A DNA stretch of 64,000 nucleotides from Vulcanimicrobiota bacterium (GTDB taxonomy: Bacteria > Vulcanimicrobiota > Xenobia > Xenobiales > JADMJV01). Position numbers and translations under genes: made by a program. Positions 42,266 to 51,527 of the stretch are shown here, one piece after another. The notes under the pieces were generated by a model, which was not told the DNA's origin, ran no database searches, and saw only the letters and a list, made by a program, of their open reading frames with translations. Positions within the stretch are counted from its first letter, which is position 1; every line of letters starts with the position of its first letter. Where the stretch lies: positions 1-64,000 of the forward strand of contig JAEXNA010000254.1 in the NCBI GenBank assembly GCA_023447635.1. Reading direction: 5' to 3'.

Positions 42266-42442
42266 GATCTGGAGTAGTCGAGAAACTCCCCCGGCAACCT
42301 TCCTGCCCGTCAGCGCCGCCGCTGCTACAACTCGACTCTGAGGTTGTCGTCCGATCTGACTGGAGAGTGGGCGTAAGACAAGAGCGCCGTCGCGGGCGCC
42401 CTCCGCGTCTTTGCAAGACGCCGTTCCAATCGCACTCCGTAG

Positions 42443-42796
42443 CTAGACCCGTAGATTGATTCTCGTCGGGCCCGTGCCGAGGCTGGGGAAGTATTCGCTG
42501 AACGCCTGGGCGGTGGTGATCTCTAGCAGTTCGCACTCCGACAGTCTGTCGCTGTAGTCGTTGGGGCTATACTGCACGGCCAGCGACTGCAGGCACAGGT
42601 CCTCGGCCAACGCGCGAAGGCCAAGGCGCATCTCGTCGGTCGGTTCGCACATGCAGCCGCCGTCGAAGTAGGGGACGAACACGGTCGCCTTGTCGCCATC
42701 GCGGTCGATCTCGACAGTGAACCTCTCGGCAACCTCGGGCAACAGCGGCCAGGTGAGCGAAAGCTTCCAACAGCGAAATTCTGCAAAAGCGCACAT
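42443..42796 (-). CDS. Hypothetical protein
   Basis: The 117-residue protein has a CMCEPTDEMRLGLRALAEDL segment and no signal peptide. No family recognised. From 42266 to 42442, between it and the ABC ATPase gene, I see no gene; the sequence there is unremarkable. Confidence 0.5.
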   Translation of the reverse strand: MCAFAEFRCWKLSLTWPLLPEVAERFTVEIDRDGDKATVFVPYFDGGCMCEPTDEMRLGLRALAEDLCLQSLAVQYSPNDYSDRLSECELLEITTAQAFSEYFPSLGTGPTRINLRV

Positions 42797-42877
42797 GGGG
42801 AGAGAGTTTCCCTACGGAAGGTGTCTCCCCCCGCTCGGGTCAAAAGAGCTGGCTATACCAGACCCCGAGGAGATTTC

Positions 42878-43300
42878 ATGGACACCAAAGATCACGGTAA
42901 AGAGCCTTACGTCGTCGATATCGAGAAGCTGACCAAAGGCAACGACAACTTCCGGGTGGCCAAATGGACCGGAACTCACCTGCAGATGACCGTGATGGCA
43001 ATCCCCGTTGGTGGAGAAGTCGGGCTGGAGAAGCACGACGACATCGACCAGTTCCTACGTATCGAAGCCGGAACCGCCAAGGTTCTGATGGGCGCCGAAA
43101 AGGACAACCTGGATCAGACCTGGGACGCCGAGGACGACTTCGCCATCCTGGTCCCCGCGGGAACCTGGCACAACGTCGTCAACAGCGGCGACGAACCGCT
43201 GAAGTTGTACTCGATCTACGCCGCGCCCGAGCATCCGCACGGCACGGTTCACAAGACGGCCGAAGAGGCGATGGAAGCCGAAGCGCATCATCACCACTAA
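42878..43300 (+). CDS. Cupin domain protein
   Basis: The 140-residue single cupin protein has motif 1 EKHDDIDQFLRIEAG, motif 2 ILVPAGTWHNVVNSG and a compact beta-barrel length. Metal ligands (two His, Gln or Glu, and a third His) are in place. GAGGAGA lies 6 bases before ATG 42878. The C-terminus ends HHHH, a natural metal-binding tail. Such small cupins often act as isomerases, dioxygenases or binding proteins; here unknown. Confidence 0.8.
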   Translation: MDTKDHGKEPYVVDIEKLTKGNDNFRVAKWTGTHLQMTVMAIPVGGEVGLEKHDDIDQFLRIEAGTAKVLMGAEKDNLDQTWDAEDDFAILVPAGTWHNVVNSGDEPLKLYSIYAAPEHPHGTVHKTAEEAMEAEAHHHH

Positions 43301-43386
43301 GCGCGAGGGTGGCCCGGCCTGGCTAGCTCACGAATCGGCGAGCTAGAGCCCGCCGTTTTTCGAGCTAGACCGGCTAGACCGCGCCT

Positions 43387-44133
43387 CTACCCGGGCCGGC
43401 GGGCGGTGAAGATCGCCCAGCGCTGTTCCCCTGCCAGCGAGCGCTGAAGCTTGGCCTCCCACGGGCCCTTCAGCGCTTGCTGCGTTGAGGACGCTGCGAT
43501 CTGGGTGAGGTCGGCTTTCAGGGTTCCAATAAACTCCGCCGTGAGGTCCTCTCCCACCACGTCTTCGAACCCGGCCTCCCGCAGCAGCGCCACGTAGTCG
43601 TACACCGTATGCAGGCAGTATTCGCGCTCGTCGACGTACTGCTGGAATGAATCCGACCAGGGGCGCTCGCCGCAGCAGTAGTCGGTAAAAACCAGTTGGC
43701 CTCCCGGCCGCAGCGATCGTCGTAGGCCTTCGAGCAAGCGTGGCTTGTCATGAATGTGTAGAAACGCGTCGCGGCTGTAGACAGCGTCGAACTCGGCTTC
43801 GAACTCTAACGCCGCAGCGTCGCCCTGGACGATGCTCACGCGATCTTCCAACCCTCGCTCGACGCAGCGCCGCTGTGCGACCTCGATCATATTGCGCGAA
43901 AGGTCGACCCCGACCGCCCTCCAACCGAACTCCTGGGCCATCAGGAAGGCGCTGCCGCCCACGCCGCAACAGACGTCAAGCACTCGCGCTTCGCCGGGTA
44001 GCCGAAGACTGTTCAGCATCTCGCGAGCCTTGTCGGCCCCACCGGGGCTGATAAACCCCTCACCCCAGACCGCTTCGTAATCGCCAATCGAGGCCGGGGT
44101 GTACTGCACCGTATCGAGAAAATCCGAGTTCAT
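43387..44133 (-). CDS. SAM-dependent methyltransferase, phosphoethanolamine N-methyltransferase-like
   Basis: The 248-residue class I methyltransferase has motif I VLDVCCGVGGSA (51-62), motif II VGVDLS and the distinctive VYSRDAFLHIHDKPRLL plus GGQLVFTDYCCG. The latter two strongly resemble phosphoethanolamine N-methyltransferases of plants and nematodes. ATG 44133 with AAGGAAA upstream gives the right size; the longer open frame has no conserved N-terminus. A role in phosphocholine or choline-lipid synthesis is inferred from the family. Confidence 0.75.
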   Translation of the reverse strand: MNSDFLDTVQYTPASIGDYEAVWGEGFISPGGADKAREMLNSLRLPGEARVLDVCCGVGGSAFLMAQEFGWRAVGVDLSRNMIEVAQRRCVERGLEDRVSIVQGDAAALEFEAEFDAVYSRDAFLHIHDKPRLLEGLRRSLRPGGQLVFTDYCCGERPWSDSFQQYVDEREYCLHTVYDYVALLREAGFEDVVGEDLTAEFIGTLKADLTQIAASSTQQALKGPWEAKLQRSLAGEQRWAIFTARRPG

Positions 44134-44212
44134 GCGGCTTTCCTTACTCGGCTCGACGGTCCATTCCTCGGAAGACAGGGGAGGAGGCGCGAGCGGATTC
44201 GAAGGAGCCCGC

Positions 44213-44881
44213 GTGTCAAAACCCGTGTCCGTCCCCAAACCGCTGCTCGCTGCCCTGGGCGCTCTGCTCCTTCTCAGCCTGCTCGCTGTGGCGTACCTGA
44301 TGGGGCAGCGGAACGCCGGCCCCGCGCCGGCCACTCCAACCGCGTCACCTCCGGCGATGATCACCGAAGCCACCCCAGCCCAGCGCAGTCTCGAGGATCG
44401 TCTCGATGCGCTCGACAAGCGGGTCGGGGCCCATCAGCAGCAGTTGGGCCAGACGTCCGCGCCCGCCGCCTCGACCTCCACCTCAGCTCCTGTCCCCTCG
44501 GACCCGTCTCGCAAGGCTTACTTCGAGCAACTCGATGCCGTCCTGGGACGCAGCGCCTTCGCCAGCCCCGAGCCGTTCGCGGCGAAGTTGATGCCACAGG
44601 CCATGGCGGGAGGCAAGGACGAACTGCGCCAGGTTCTCGACCGCACCGAGCAGGCGCGAGCCGCCGTAGCCGCCATCGTTCCGCCGGCCGACTGCCAGGA
44701 GCATCACGCCCTGGTCGTCGAGCAGCTCGACGTCGCTTTAGACCTGCTGCGTGAGGTACAGGACGCCAACGCCACCACCTCGGTCGAGGCTTTGAATGCA
44801 ACGGCCGCCCGAGTCGAAGCGTCGCAAAAACAGGCTCAACGGCTGCAACAGATCGACCGCGAGCTACGACCCGCTCTATAA
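44213..44881 (+). CDS. Membrane-anchored protein with helical C-terminal region
   Basis: The 222-residue protein has one N-terminal membrane segment (KPLLAALGALLLLSLLAVAYLM). It has Pro/Ala/Thr-rich linkers and a periplasmic helical region (RSLEDRLDALDKRVGAHQQQ, VEASQKQAQRLQQIDREL). AAGGAG lies 5 bases before GTG 44213. Divergent from and overlapping no gene; no family recognised. Confidence 0.6.
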   Translation: MSKPVSVPKPLLAALGALLLLSLLAVAYLMGQRNAGPAPATPTASPPAMITEATPAQRSLEDRLDALDKRVGAHQQQLGQTSAPAASTSTSAPVPSDPSRKAYFEQLDAVLGRSAFASPEPFAAKLMPQAMAGGKDELRQVLDRTEQARAAVAAIVPPADCQEHHALVVEQLDVALDLLREVQDANATTSVEALNATAARVEASQKQAQRLQQIDRELRPAL

Positions 44882-44923
44882 AAAAGGCCCCGCTTCGAGT
44901 GTCCGACTCGAGGCGAGGCCCTT
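44879..44923 (-). terminator. Rho-independent terminator of the dihydropyrimidinase gene (minus strand)
   Basis: Read on the minus strand a long GC-rich stem (core TCGAGT/ACTCGA inside GGCC-rich arms) ends in T6. It also lies just past the end of the plus-strand gene at 44881, so it may limit read-through from that side. Confidence 0.7.
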
Positions 44924-44941
44924 GGGTACAGCGTCTGAAGC

Positions 44942-46324
44942 TTAGAAGTGCTGAGGCTTGCGACGCAGCAGCTTGCCGCGCGTCTTGTCGCCAACGTACT
45001 TGCCGTCCTTGACCGCGAGTTGCCCACGCACGGTCACGTGGGTCGGCTTACCGTCGATCTCCATGCCCTCGAACCCGCTGTAGTCGTTGTTCACGCTGTG
45101 CTCGGCGGCCGTGATCGTGCCCCGGTAGTTCGGGTCGTAAATCACCAGGTCGGCGTCGCTGCCCACAGCAATGGAACCCTTCTTAGGGAACAGGCCGAAC
45201 AGTTTGGCCGATTTGGTGCTGGCCGAATCGACGAAGCGATGGATATCGAGATTGCCCCGGCTCACGCCATAGGTGTAGAGCAGATTCACGCGGTCTTCGA
45301 TGGCCGGGATGCCGTTAGGGATGGCGGTAAAAGCGTCTTTGCCCATCTCTTTCTGAGCCACATCGAAGGGGCAGTGGTCGGTGCCGACGGTGTCGACCAG
45401 ACCCTGAGCCAGGCCGTCCCAAAGGGCTTTCTGGTTGCTCTTGTCGCGCAGCGGCGGCGACATCACGTGTTTAGCGCCCTCTACCCCGCCGCGTTCGGCG
45501 TAGGTCTTGTCGAGCATGAAGTGCGGGATCACCGACTCGACGTAAAGCGGAATGCCGCGCTGCTTGGCAGCGACCGCGGCCTGCAAAGCAGGCGCGCAGG
45601 ACAGGTGCACCACGTATCCGGTGGCGCCGGTGTTTTCCAGGAAGCTAGCAAAGCGGTTGGTGCCTTCGGCCTCGACCGACTCGGGGCGGCTGGGCTCGTG
45701 CCATTCGGCGCCCGTCTTGCCTTCGGCCAGCAGTTTCTCTTGCAGGCGACCGACCAGTTCGGCGTTCTCGCAGTGGGCGGTCACGATCACTCCCAGTTCT
45801 TTGGCCAGGAGCATGGTCTGGTACATCTCGTCGTCGGTCACGCCGAAGAAGTTCTTGTAGGAGAGGAAGATCTTGAACGACGAGATGCCGTCGGCTACGA
45901 TTTCGCGTAGCTGCTGCTTGGTGGTCTCGTCGAATTTCGAGATCCCCATGTGGAAAGTGTAGTCGCAGGCGCTGCTCCCTTCGGCCTTGGACTTCCACAG
46001 TTCGTAGCCGTCTTTCAAGGCGTCCTCGGTCCGATTGGGACAGCACATCTCGATGTAACAGGTCGTTCCGCCGACCAGGGCGGCCTTGCTGGCCGTCTCG
46101 TGAGTGTCTTTAGCGAAGGTGCCCATGAACGGCAGGTAGATGTGCACGTGCGGATCGATGAAGCCGGGGAAAACGTATTTGCCGCTGGCGTCGACGACTT
46201 CGGCGCCTTCGGGCACGTCCAGGTTCTGTCCGATGCGAGTGATGGTTTCGTTCTCGACGTAGATGTCGGCGACATAACGCGAGTCGGCGGTAATGATCTC
46301 GCCATTTTTCACAAGTAGTGCCAC
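44942..46324 (-). CDS. Dihydropyrimidinase / D-hydantoinase family amidohydrolase
   Basis: The 460-residue amidohydrolase has the binuclear metal site: HVH (59, 61) in GFIDPHVHIYLPF, the lysine to be carboxylated (Lys151 in SSFKIFLSYK), His184 (TAHCEN), His240 (VVHLSC) and Asp316 (GTDHCPF), with Tyr156. It opens cyclic ureides such as dihydrouracil or 5-substituted hydantoins. Length is normal. The GTG at 46324 has GGAGGT upstream. No other pyrimidine-degradation gene is in the window, so the substrate is open. Confidence 0.92.
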   Translation of the reverse strand: MALLVKNGEIITADSRYVADIYVENETITRIGQNLDVPEGAEVVDASGKYVFPGFIDPHVHIYLPFMGTFAKDTHETASKAALVGGTTCYIEMCCPNRTEDALKDGYELWKSKAEGSSACDYTFHMGISKFDETTKQQLREIVADGISSFKIFLSYKNFFGVTDDEMYQTMLLAKELGVIVTAHCENAELVGRLQEKLLAEGKTGAEWHEPSRPESVEAEGTNRFASFLENTGATGYVVHLSCAPALQAAVAAKQRGIPLYVESVIPHFMLDKTYAERGGVEGAKHVMSPPLRDKSNQKALWDGLAQGLVDTVGTDHCPFDVAQKEMGKDAFTAIPNGIPAIEDRVNLLYTYGVSRGNLDIHRFVDSASTKSAKLFGLFPKKGSIAVGSDADLVIYDPNYRGTITAAEHSVNNDYSGFEGMEIDGKPTHVTVRGQLAVKDGKYVGDKTRGKLLRRKPQHF

Positions 46325-46416
46325 GGGGATACCTCCAGGGAAAGTTGTCCCCGGCGTTTCTTCGCCCAGCCTTAGGCACCTATCAGTAGCCCAAAAAAGC
46401 TTGTCGTCAAACGAAG

Positions 46417-46447
46417 AAAGCCCCGGGGCTGAGGGCCCCGGGGCTTT
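46417..46447 (-). terminator. Terminator hairpin after the secreted-protein gene
   Basis: AAAGCCCCGGGGC pairs with GCCCCGGGGCTTT (13 bp, loop of five). Read on the minus strand it is followed by a T-rich stretch after the minus-strand gene that ends at 46461. Confidence 0.7.
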
Positions 46448-46460
46448 GGGTGGTCAAGCT

Positions 46461-47009
46461 TTAGTCGCGGTCTTCGGCCGACTTCAGGTCGTTGTCGTAA
46501 AGCGGGACGTCAGCGGTGTCGCGATAGATGTCGCCGTCAAGTTCATCGAGAGCGATGTCGCGGATGAACGCCTTCGAGACCCAGAAGACGCCTTCGTAGC
46601 TGCCGATGGCCAGTTCGTCAGAGCGCTCGGACATCACCTGGTAGGGCTCTTCGGCCCGCAGATGCACGACGACGTCGGTGTTCAGGTTGGCGTTCTGGGC
46701 AAACACCTGGGTGTCGCCGTTCCAGATCAGCGCCTGGTTGGGGACCTCGATGAGCATTCCGTTGTCGGCTTTGATCAGGGTGTGCGAAGCGTTGACGCCG
46801 GTGACTTTCCCTTCGAACGACACGGGGTTCTTGAAGATGATCTTCTGGCCGGGCTCCAGGCTCCATTCATACTTGGTATGATTGCTGTACTCGCGATGCT
46901 GAGGCGCGTAGCCGTCGCGGTGGCCTTCCTTGTGGTCCCCGGCAAAGGCGGGGGCGGCAAGGATCACGGAGGCGGTCAGGGCGGTAGCGAGGATGTGTTT
47001 GATGTTCAT
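46461..47009 (-). CDS. Secreted protein of unknown function
   Basis: The 182-residue protein has a signal peptide (MNIKHILATALTASVILAAPAFA). A beta-rich mature domain has KIIFKNPVSFEGKVTGVNAS, GMLIEVPNQALIWNGDTQVF and a C-terminal acidic tail. No lipobox. AGGAG lies upstream of ATG 47009. The pattern resembles PRC-barrel-like or small periplasmic beta folds, but I do not assign a family. Confidence 0.6.
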   Translation of the reverse strand: MNIKHILATALTASVILAAPAFAGDHKEGHRDGYAPQHREYSNHTKYEWSLEPGQKIIFKNPVSFEGKVTGVNASHTLIKADNGMLIEVPNQALIWNGDTQVFAQNANLNTDVVVHLRAEEPYQVMSERSDELAIGSYEGVFWVSKAFIRDIALDELDGDIYRDTADVPLYDNDLKSAEDRD

Positions 47010-47262
47010 GGCGGTGTTGTTCTCCTAACTCGTCTTGGTTGCACCGGTTGGTCCGGCGTCTCTCTACGTCCCAATCTAGCGGCCCCGGTCTCCACGGCCA
47101 TTATGCATGGTTATGAGCCTCGAATATCCGCATGGACCGACCGCTTGGGTAACACTCGAGGCTATCCTCTGGAGGGTATCCGTCCCGGCCTGGTGGGAAG
47201 GCAGGGGGTCGGGAGGTGACGAGCCAACTCTTCCGGAGAAGATTCCAGGTGGAGGTTCCAGC

Positions 47263-47646
47263 ATGGCGAGAGACCCTTATGACGACCCCAGCGACGAAGA
47301 GCTCGAGGCGTCCGGCGCCAACGACTGGTTCAGCGACAGTCTGGCTCAGCAGGCTAAACGCGACGCCCAGCTCAAGGCGGGCTTGAACCCGGACACCCGC
47401 TCGGTGAAGAAGGGGAAGGAGCAGCTGAGAAGTCTGCTCGAGTTGCCGCCGGACCTGAACCCGGAAGAGCCGGCCCCGGACCTTTTTGCCAACGAGCGGG
47501 AGGCGGCTCGGAAGGGCAACTCTTCTCTATCGTCGCTGATGGGCGACTTGAACGAGAGCCGCAACGCAGACCAGGATCTGCTGCGCGACATGTTCGGCGC
47601 GGCGCCCTCGAAAGGGACGCCGCGCCAAGGACCGCGGAAGCGCTAA
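47263..47646 (+). CDS. Small hydrophilic protein of unknown function
   Basis: From ATG 47263 (preceded by GGTGGAGG) the protein has 127 residues, is very charged and probably disordered (DPYDDPSDEELEASGAND, KKGKEQLRSLLELP, NREADQ-like patches). No signal. Its TAA overlaps the convergent gene's stop. From 47010 to 47262 I see no gene. Confidence 0.55.
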   Translation: MARDPYDDPSDEELEASGANDWFSDSLAQQAKRDAQLKAGLNPDTRSVKKGKEQLRSLLELPPDLNPEEPAPDLFANEREAARKGNSSLSSLMGDLNESRNADQDLLRDMFGAAPSKGTPRQGPRKR

Positions 47647-48428
47647 CCGCGCCCCGGCGGAAGGGCCGCCCGGCGGCCTCCCCCCAGGTCCAGATTCGAT
47701 CCGGCCGTGTAGCCCGAGGCGTAGGCGTCGTGTTGGACACCCCGGCTGCGGGTCGTGGTCGTATGAATGCCGATCTCGGCGGCGCGCTGACGCACGGCTT
47801 GCAGCTTGCGCCCGAACAGCTCTAAAGCGCTAGAGCTTTGCTGAAGCGCGGCGGCGCGTTCTTGCTCTTCTCGAAGCACGCGGTCGTGCTCTTCCTTGAC
47901 CTTATCGCCCACACCCCGACCCGCGCCTTTGCGGAAGTCGTTCTTGCGCTTGACCGGTTGGCCGCGCCCCCACACTTTACAAAGCCGCTCGATCTCGTCG
48001 ACGCAGAAGAAAAACAGACGCTTGGTGTTCTCGACGTCTTTCTGAGCGCCAATGATGCAAAGCTGGCTTCGGGTACGCTGGGTGAACCAGCTGTGCTCGA
48101 CGCGTGAGGCGCTGTAGCTCATGCAGTGGTTGACCTTGGCCAGCGTGGATAAGAGGTGCTGTTTCCAAAGCGGGTAGCCGTTCATCGAGTCTTCCTCGAA
48201 CACCGGCCCGTCGAACAGCTCCTCTGGCTCGCCAGAGGCTGCCCCTTCCAGGTCGGCGCTCTCGATCTGGTACTCCAGCATGAGGCGCATCATGGTCGCA
48301 GCCGCCGTGGCGGTCTCGTTGACGTTGCCGGTCGGGCACTCGGACAGCGCCTTGAGTTTGGCCAGCTTATCGAGCAGTCGCTTCTGCTCGTCCTGGCCCA
48401 TTTGGGAAAAGTTGGTCGCGGAACTCAT
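47643..48428 (-). CDS. DUF2786 domain protein
   Basis: The 261-residue protein opens with a DUF2786-type helix pair (LLDKLAKLKALSECPTGNVNETATAAATMMRLML). A central domain (LWKQHLLSTLAKVNHCMSYSASRVEHSW, CIIGAQKDVENTKRLF) is followed by a basic, flexible tail. The function is unknown; members are often found in phage and accessory DNA. ATG 48428 starts directly at the conserved region; 14 residues upstream are not conserved. Confidence 0.72.
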   Translation of the reverse strand: MSSATNFSQMGQDEQKRLLDKLAKLKALSECPTGNVNETATAAATMMRLMLEYQIESADLEGAASGEPEELFDGPVFEEDSMNGYPLWKQHLLSTLAKVNHCMSYSASRVEHSWFTQRTRSQLCIIGAQKDVENTKRLFFFCVDEIERLCKVWGRGQPVKRKNDFRKGAGRGVGDKVKEEHDRVLREEQERAAALQQSSSALELFGRKLQAVRQRAAEIGIHTTTTRSRGVQHDAYASGYTAGSNLDLGGGRRAALPPGRG

Positions 48429-48635
48429 CCGGGCGCCTTCGCCGTCATCAGCGAGGCGCCTTGCGAACACGGTATCGATTTTAGACAGATTTCTTTGAAG
48501 GAAATTCCATGTCCGGGTGTGACAGAATCTGACATAGGCATGTGCTGGTGAGGCTGGGTCTGGCGGGGTCAGAGGACCTGCCGGCCCTCGCTCAAACCTT
48601 CCCTCTTATCGACTCGATGGGATGGGGAACGCGCG

Positions 48636-50627
48636 ATGCAAGAGCTGAATATGATGCTGGCTGATCTGGCGGGGGAAGGGGACGTCGAGTCCTCGGGTGT
48701 TTTCACGCTGAGTCTGGAGAAGGCCGGAGAGAAGCTGGCCGCTTACCGCCTGCTGAATCCGGGGCTGTTCGTGCTGAACCTGGTGGCGGCCGCCGTCTGC
48801 GCCGAAGCCCGCGAGTTTCGCATCGAGACGCGGGAGTCGCAGACCGCGTTCTTCTACGACTCGAACGTCGATTTTTCCGACCCCGAACTCGAGCGTCTGT
48901 TCGCCTACATTTTGGAGCCGTCGGCTCCGGCCTATTTACGCGAGTTGGCTCTGGCGGTGCACGGAGCGATGTCGCTGCCCGAAAAGCCGGTTTTGAGACT
49001 GCACCTGGTCGGGCCGCGCACCTGCCGCGAGATGGTGATCAGCGAAGGCAGCATCGCCCTGAATCCGGCCTCGATGGGCCCCATGGGCATCACCGTAAGG
49101 ATTGAGTATCCTCAGGTGGGCGGCTGGACCCGGCTGTTCGACAATCGAGTGGCCCGTCGGGCTGAACCGCTGAACCATCTTTTCCATTTCTGCCGCTACG
49201 CACCCATGACCATCATCAACAACGGCAAGGCGCAGGGGTCCCGGGTGACGGGCGGCATCTACGACCAGTCGGTGTTTGCCTGGCGGTATCTGAAAGGGGT
49301 GCAGCCGCTGCGGGTGGTCAACCCCGAGCGTCGCTTCGACCTGACGCTGAGCCAGCGGACCGAAAGCCCTATCGCCAGTTCCGTGGTGCTGTCGTTTTTG
49401 GCTGACGTCGATGCCAAGAACGAGGGTTTGCTGCTGATCTCGCGCGGCGTGGCGTTCCGCCGTCCCTCTTTTGTGCTGGGCTTTTCCATGGCGCAGGCGG
49501 TGGTGACCGCCGACCATCTCGAAAAGAACCTGTCCCAGTCGGACCTGGTCGAAGGGCCGGAGTTCGAGGAGTTGATGGCGGTTCTTCGGGGAGAGGTCGA
49601 GAGCCTCATTCTGGAAGTCTGCAGCAACCCGCCTCCGGGCTGGTCGGTGGCGACCTCGAACGCCTTTGGTCGTCAGTTAGAGGCCCGCTACCGCGACGTC
49701 GAAGAGGTGCCGATGCCGGTGCAGATGTTCCGGCGTTTGCAGACGATGGAGGCGGAGTGTTCGACCACCGAGGGCCAGGAGCGCCAGGTCGAGTTCTGGC
49801 GCGAACTGAGCGCGGGGGACGTGGCGGCCGGCAAACGGTACGGGAGGGACCTGGCCAAGTTTTTCCGAGCGACGGCGGGGCGACGATTGGCCTCGGGGGT
49901 GTGGCTAGACGCCCAGCGCTGCCTTCACCACCTGGCCCAGATCGAGGGGCGGCCCGACGACGGGCTGCGCCTGGTCGCCATGGTGATGGGAGGGCAGGGC
50001 GAGTCGGCCCGCGCGCTGGCCGAGGCTAATCCGCAGATGCCGGGCTACACCCCGATGCTGGCCTATATGCTGGGCTGGACGGACCGGTTAGAGAGCCAAC
50101 ACCCGATGGGGACGTTCTTACACTTTCAGCGCTGCATGGAAGAGGGCCGGTCCGAGGAGGCGAGGGGAGTGGCGGCGGCCCTGGAGGCGGTCGACGGAAG
50201 TGCGATTCTGTACCTCTGGCTGGGCTGGTACGCCATCTCGCTGGGAGATTACGGGCGAGCGGCTCGGCAGTGGGAACGCTGCCTGGGCCGACTTTCGGTC
50301 GAAGAGCGGGAGCGCTGGGCCAACATTCTCTGGCCTGACCTGACCGGTAAGGTGAGCTTTTTAGAGCAGGTGCGCTGGCAGGCCCGGCGGGGACTGGACG
50401 AACTGCAGATGTCGCTAAACCAGCGGCGACAGTCCGGCTATGCGTCGAGTCAGACGACGCATCCGGCCCGCTGGGCGCGCGGGGTGTGGAGGGCCCTGAT
50501 CGAGGGGCAGTCGCGAACGGCCCGAGAGGCGTTCCTGAACGGCTACCTTACCTCGCTGATCCGGATTCATGAACTCGAACTCGAGCCGCTGACCTCCAGC
50601 GCCGGCCCGCTGGCTCCGTTCCGATAG
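48636..50627 (+). CDS. Undescribed GHKL-like paralogue family member with a TPR-like C-terminal half
   Basis: The 663-residue protein shares its N-terminal core with the genes at 30785 and 54777: GVFTLSLEKAGEKLAAYRLL, then NPGLFVLNLVAAAV and a beta-strand FRIETRESQ. The C-terminal half (about 420-640) is built of TPR-like helices (AWYAISLGDYGRAARQWERCL). The core looks like the N-box region of GHKL/HSP90-type ATPases (as in MutL KELVENSLDAGA...) but the catalytic Glu and Asn are missing, so it is probably a non-catalytic scaffold. No signal peptide. Family undescribed to my knowledge. Confidence 0.65.
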   Translation: MQELNMMLADLAGEGDVESSGVFTLSLEKAGEKLAAYRLLNPGLFVLNLVAAAVCAEAREFRIETRESQTAFFYDSNVDFSDPELERLFAYILEPSAPAYLRELALAVHGAMSLPEKPVLRLHLVGPRTCREMVISEGSIALNPASMGPMGITVRIEYPQVGGWTRLFDNRVARRAEPLNHLFHFCRYAPMTIINNGKAQGSRVTGGIYDQSVFAWRYLKGVQPLRVVNPERRFDLTLSQRTESPIASSVVLSFLADVDAKNEGLLLISRGVAFRRPSFVLGFSMAQAVVTADHLEKNLSQSDLVEGPEFEELMAVLRGEVESLILEVCSNPPPGWSVATSNAFGRQLEARYRDVEEVPMPVQMFRRLQTMEAECSTTEGQERQVEFWRELSAGDVAAGKRYGRDLAKFFRATAGRRLASGVWLDAQRCLHHLAQIEGRPDDGLRLVAMVMGGQGESARALAEANPQMPGYTPMLAYMLGWTDRLESQHPMGTFLHFQRCMEEGRSEEARGVAAALEAVDGSAILYLWLGWYAISLGDYGRAARQWERCLGRLSVEERERWANILWPDLTGKVSFLEQVRWQARRGLDELQMSLNQRRQSGYASSQTTHPARWARGVWRALIEGQSRTAREAFLNGYLTSLIRIHELELEPLTSSAGPLAPFR

Positions 50628-50654
50628 AACCGCGGGGCCTTCGCAGGGGGCCGG

Positions 50655-50694
50655 AAAAAAAAAGGCCCCGTCACGCGTTACTGGCGTGCGGGGC
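50655..50694 (-). terminator. Terminator of the secreted-protein gene (minus strand)
   Basis: The stem GCCCCG-CACGC pairs with GCGTG-CGGGGC (one-base bulge). Read on the minus strand, nine T follow (the A9 at 50655-50663). Confidence 0.85.
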
Positions 50695-50746
50695 TCGCTG
50701 GGAAAAGAAGGGGCGCTCTTGTCGGCGCCGCCCAAAGGGGTGGGAA

Positions 50747-51346
50747 CTACTCGACCGGGACCCAGAAAAGGCGCATCTTGGTCGCCTTGGCGTGAAGGGG
50801 AAGTTCGGCCGGGTTCAGGGGCGTGAAGTCGCCCTTGAGTTTGCCTTGGACCCGATAGGCTTCGAGCGGGAAGTGCACTTGTAGACCGGGTAGGTCGGGG
50901 CTTTCGGCCACCAGGGCTTCCAGCATGTAGGCGTAGTGCAGTTTGGTGTCGCTGAGGTTGGCCTTGACCTGCTTCCAGGTCGAAGCGGGGGCGAAGTTGC
51001 CCTGATAGGCGACGCGCCAGTCGGTGATCTCGAGTTCGATGACTCGCTTCTGATCGTCGAGCAGGGCGCGACCCAGATAAAAACCGTTGTGGTACAGCTT
51101 CAGCGAAGTTCGAACGAAGCGGCGTCCGTCTTCATTCCAGTCCTCTTCTTGGAAGCTCTTGGTGGTGAGGCCAGGGAAGGAGCAGGCGCTGGGCGCGGGC
51201 GCGCCAAGCTGGAGGTCTTCGAGTCCCTGCATGGTTAGCACGGGATAAGCAGGGCGCTCCGGCTCCTTGTGGCTTTTCGGCTGCTCGACGGCCTGGGCTG
51301 AAACCAGGCAGAACGCGGTGAGCAGCGTCACGATAAGGTATCTCAT
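50747..51346 (-). CDS. Secreted protein of unknown function
   Basis: The 199-residue protein has a signal peptide (MRYLIVTLLTAFCLVSAQA), no lipobox, and a beta-rich domain (KLYHNGFYLGRALLDDQKRV, ELEITDWRVAYQGNF, LPGLQVHFPLEAYRVQGKL). AGGGG lies 5 bases before ATG 51346. No family recognised. Confidence 0.6.
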   Translation of the reverse strand: MRYLIVTLLTAFCLVSAQAVEQPKSHKEPERPAYPVLTMQGLEDLQLGAPAPSACSFPGLTTKSFQEEDWNEDGRRFVRTSLKLYHNGFYLGRALLDDQKRVIELEITDWRVAYQGNFAPASTWKQVKANLSDTKLHYAYMLEALVAESPDLPGLQVHFPLEAYRVQGKLKGDFTPLNPAELPLHAKATKMRLFWVPVE

Positions 51347-51512
51347 TGGGCCCCTGCTACTCGCCCTGTCCGGGGATTCCCCCTTTTCGGGACAAATCTA
51401 CCTGGAATAGTATACCTTCTGGCGGGACCCACTAGCTCCAGAGGTCGCCCCCGAGAGAGGCATTTTCTCAGAGCCAGGGAGGCGAGGGCGGCTCGCGGAG
51501 GGAGCCGGCTTC

Positions 51513-51521
51513 TGCTACCAT
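51513..51521 (+). promoter_or_regulatory. Extended -10 promoter of Uma2 copy 2 (leaderless)
   Basis: TGCTACCAT lies exactly 6 bases before the ATG at 51528, identical in sequence and spacing to the promoter of the other Uma2 gene (19633-19641 on the minus strand). Confidence 0.65.
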
Positions 51522-51527
51522 GGCGGC

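Noticed and set aside
43280..43300. HHHH at the end of the cupin gene as an engineered tag
   Set aside because: There are only four His after a natural helical tail (EAMEAEA) and the setting is ordinary chromosomal DNA, so a natural metal-binding tail is more likely.
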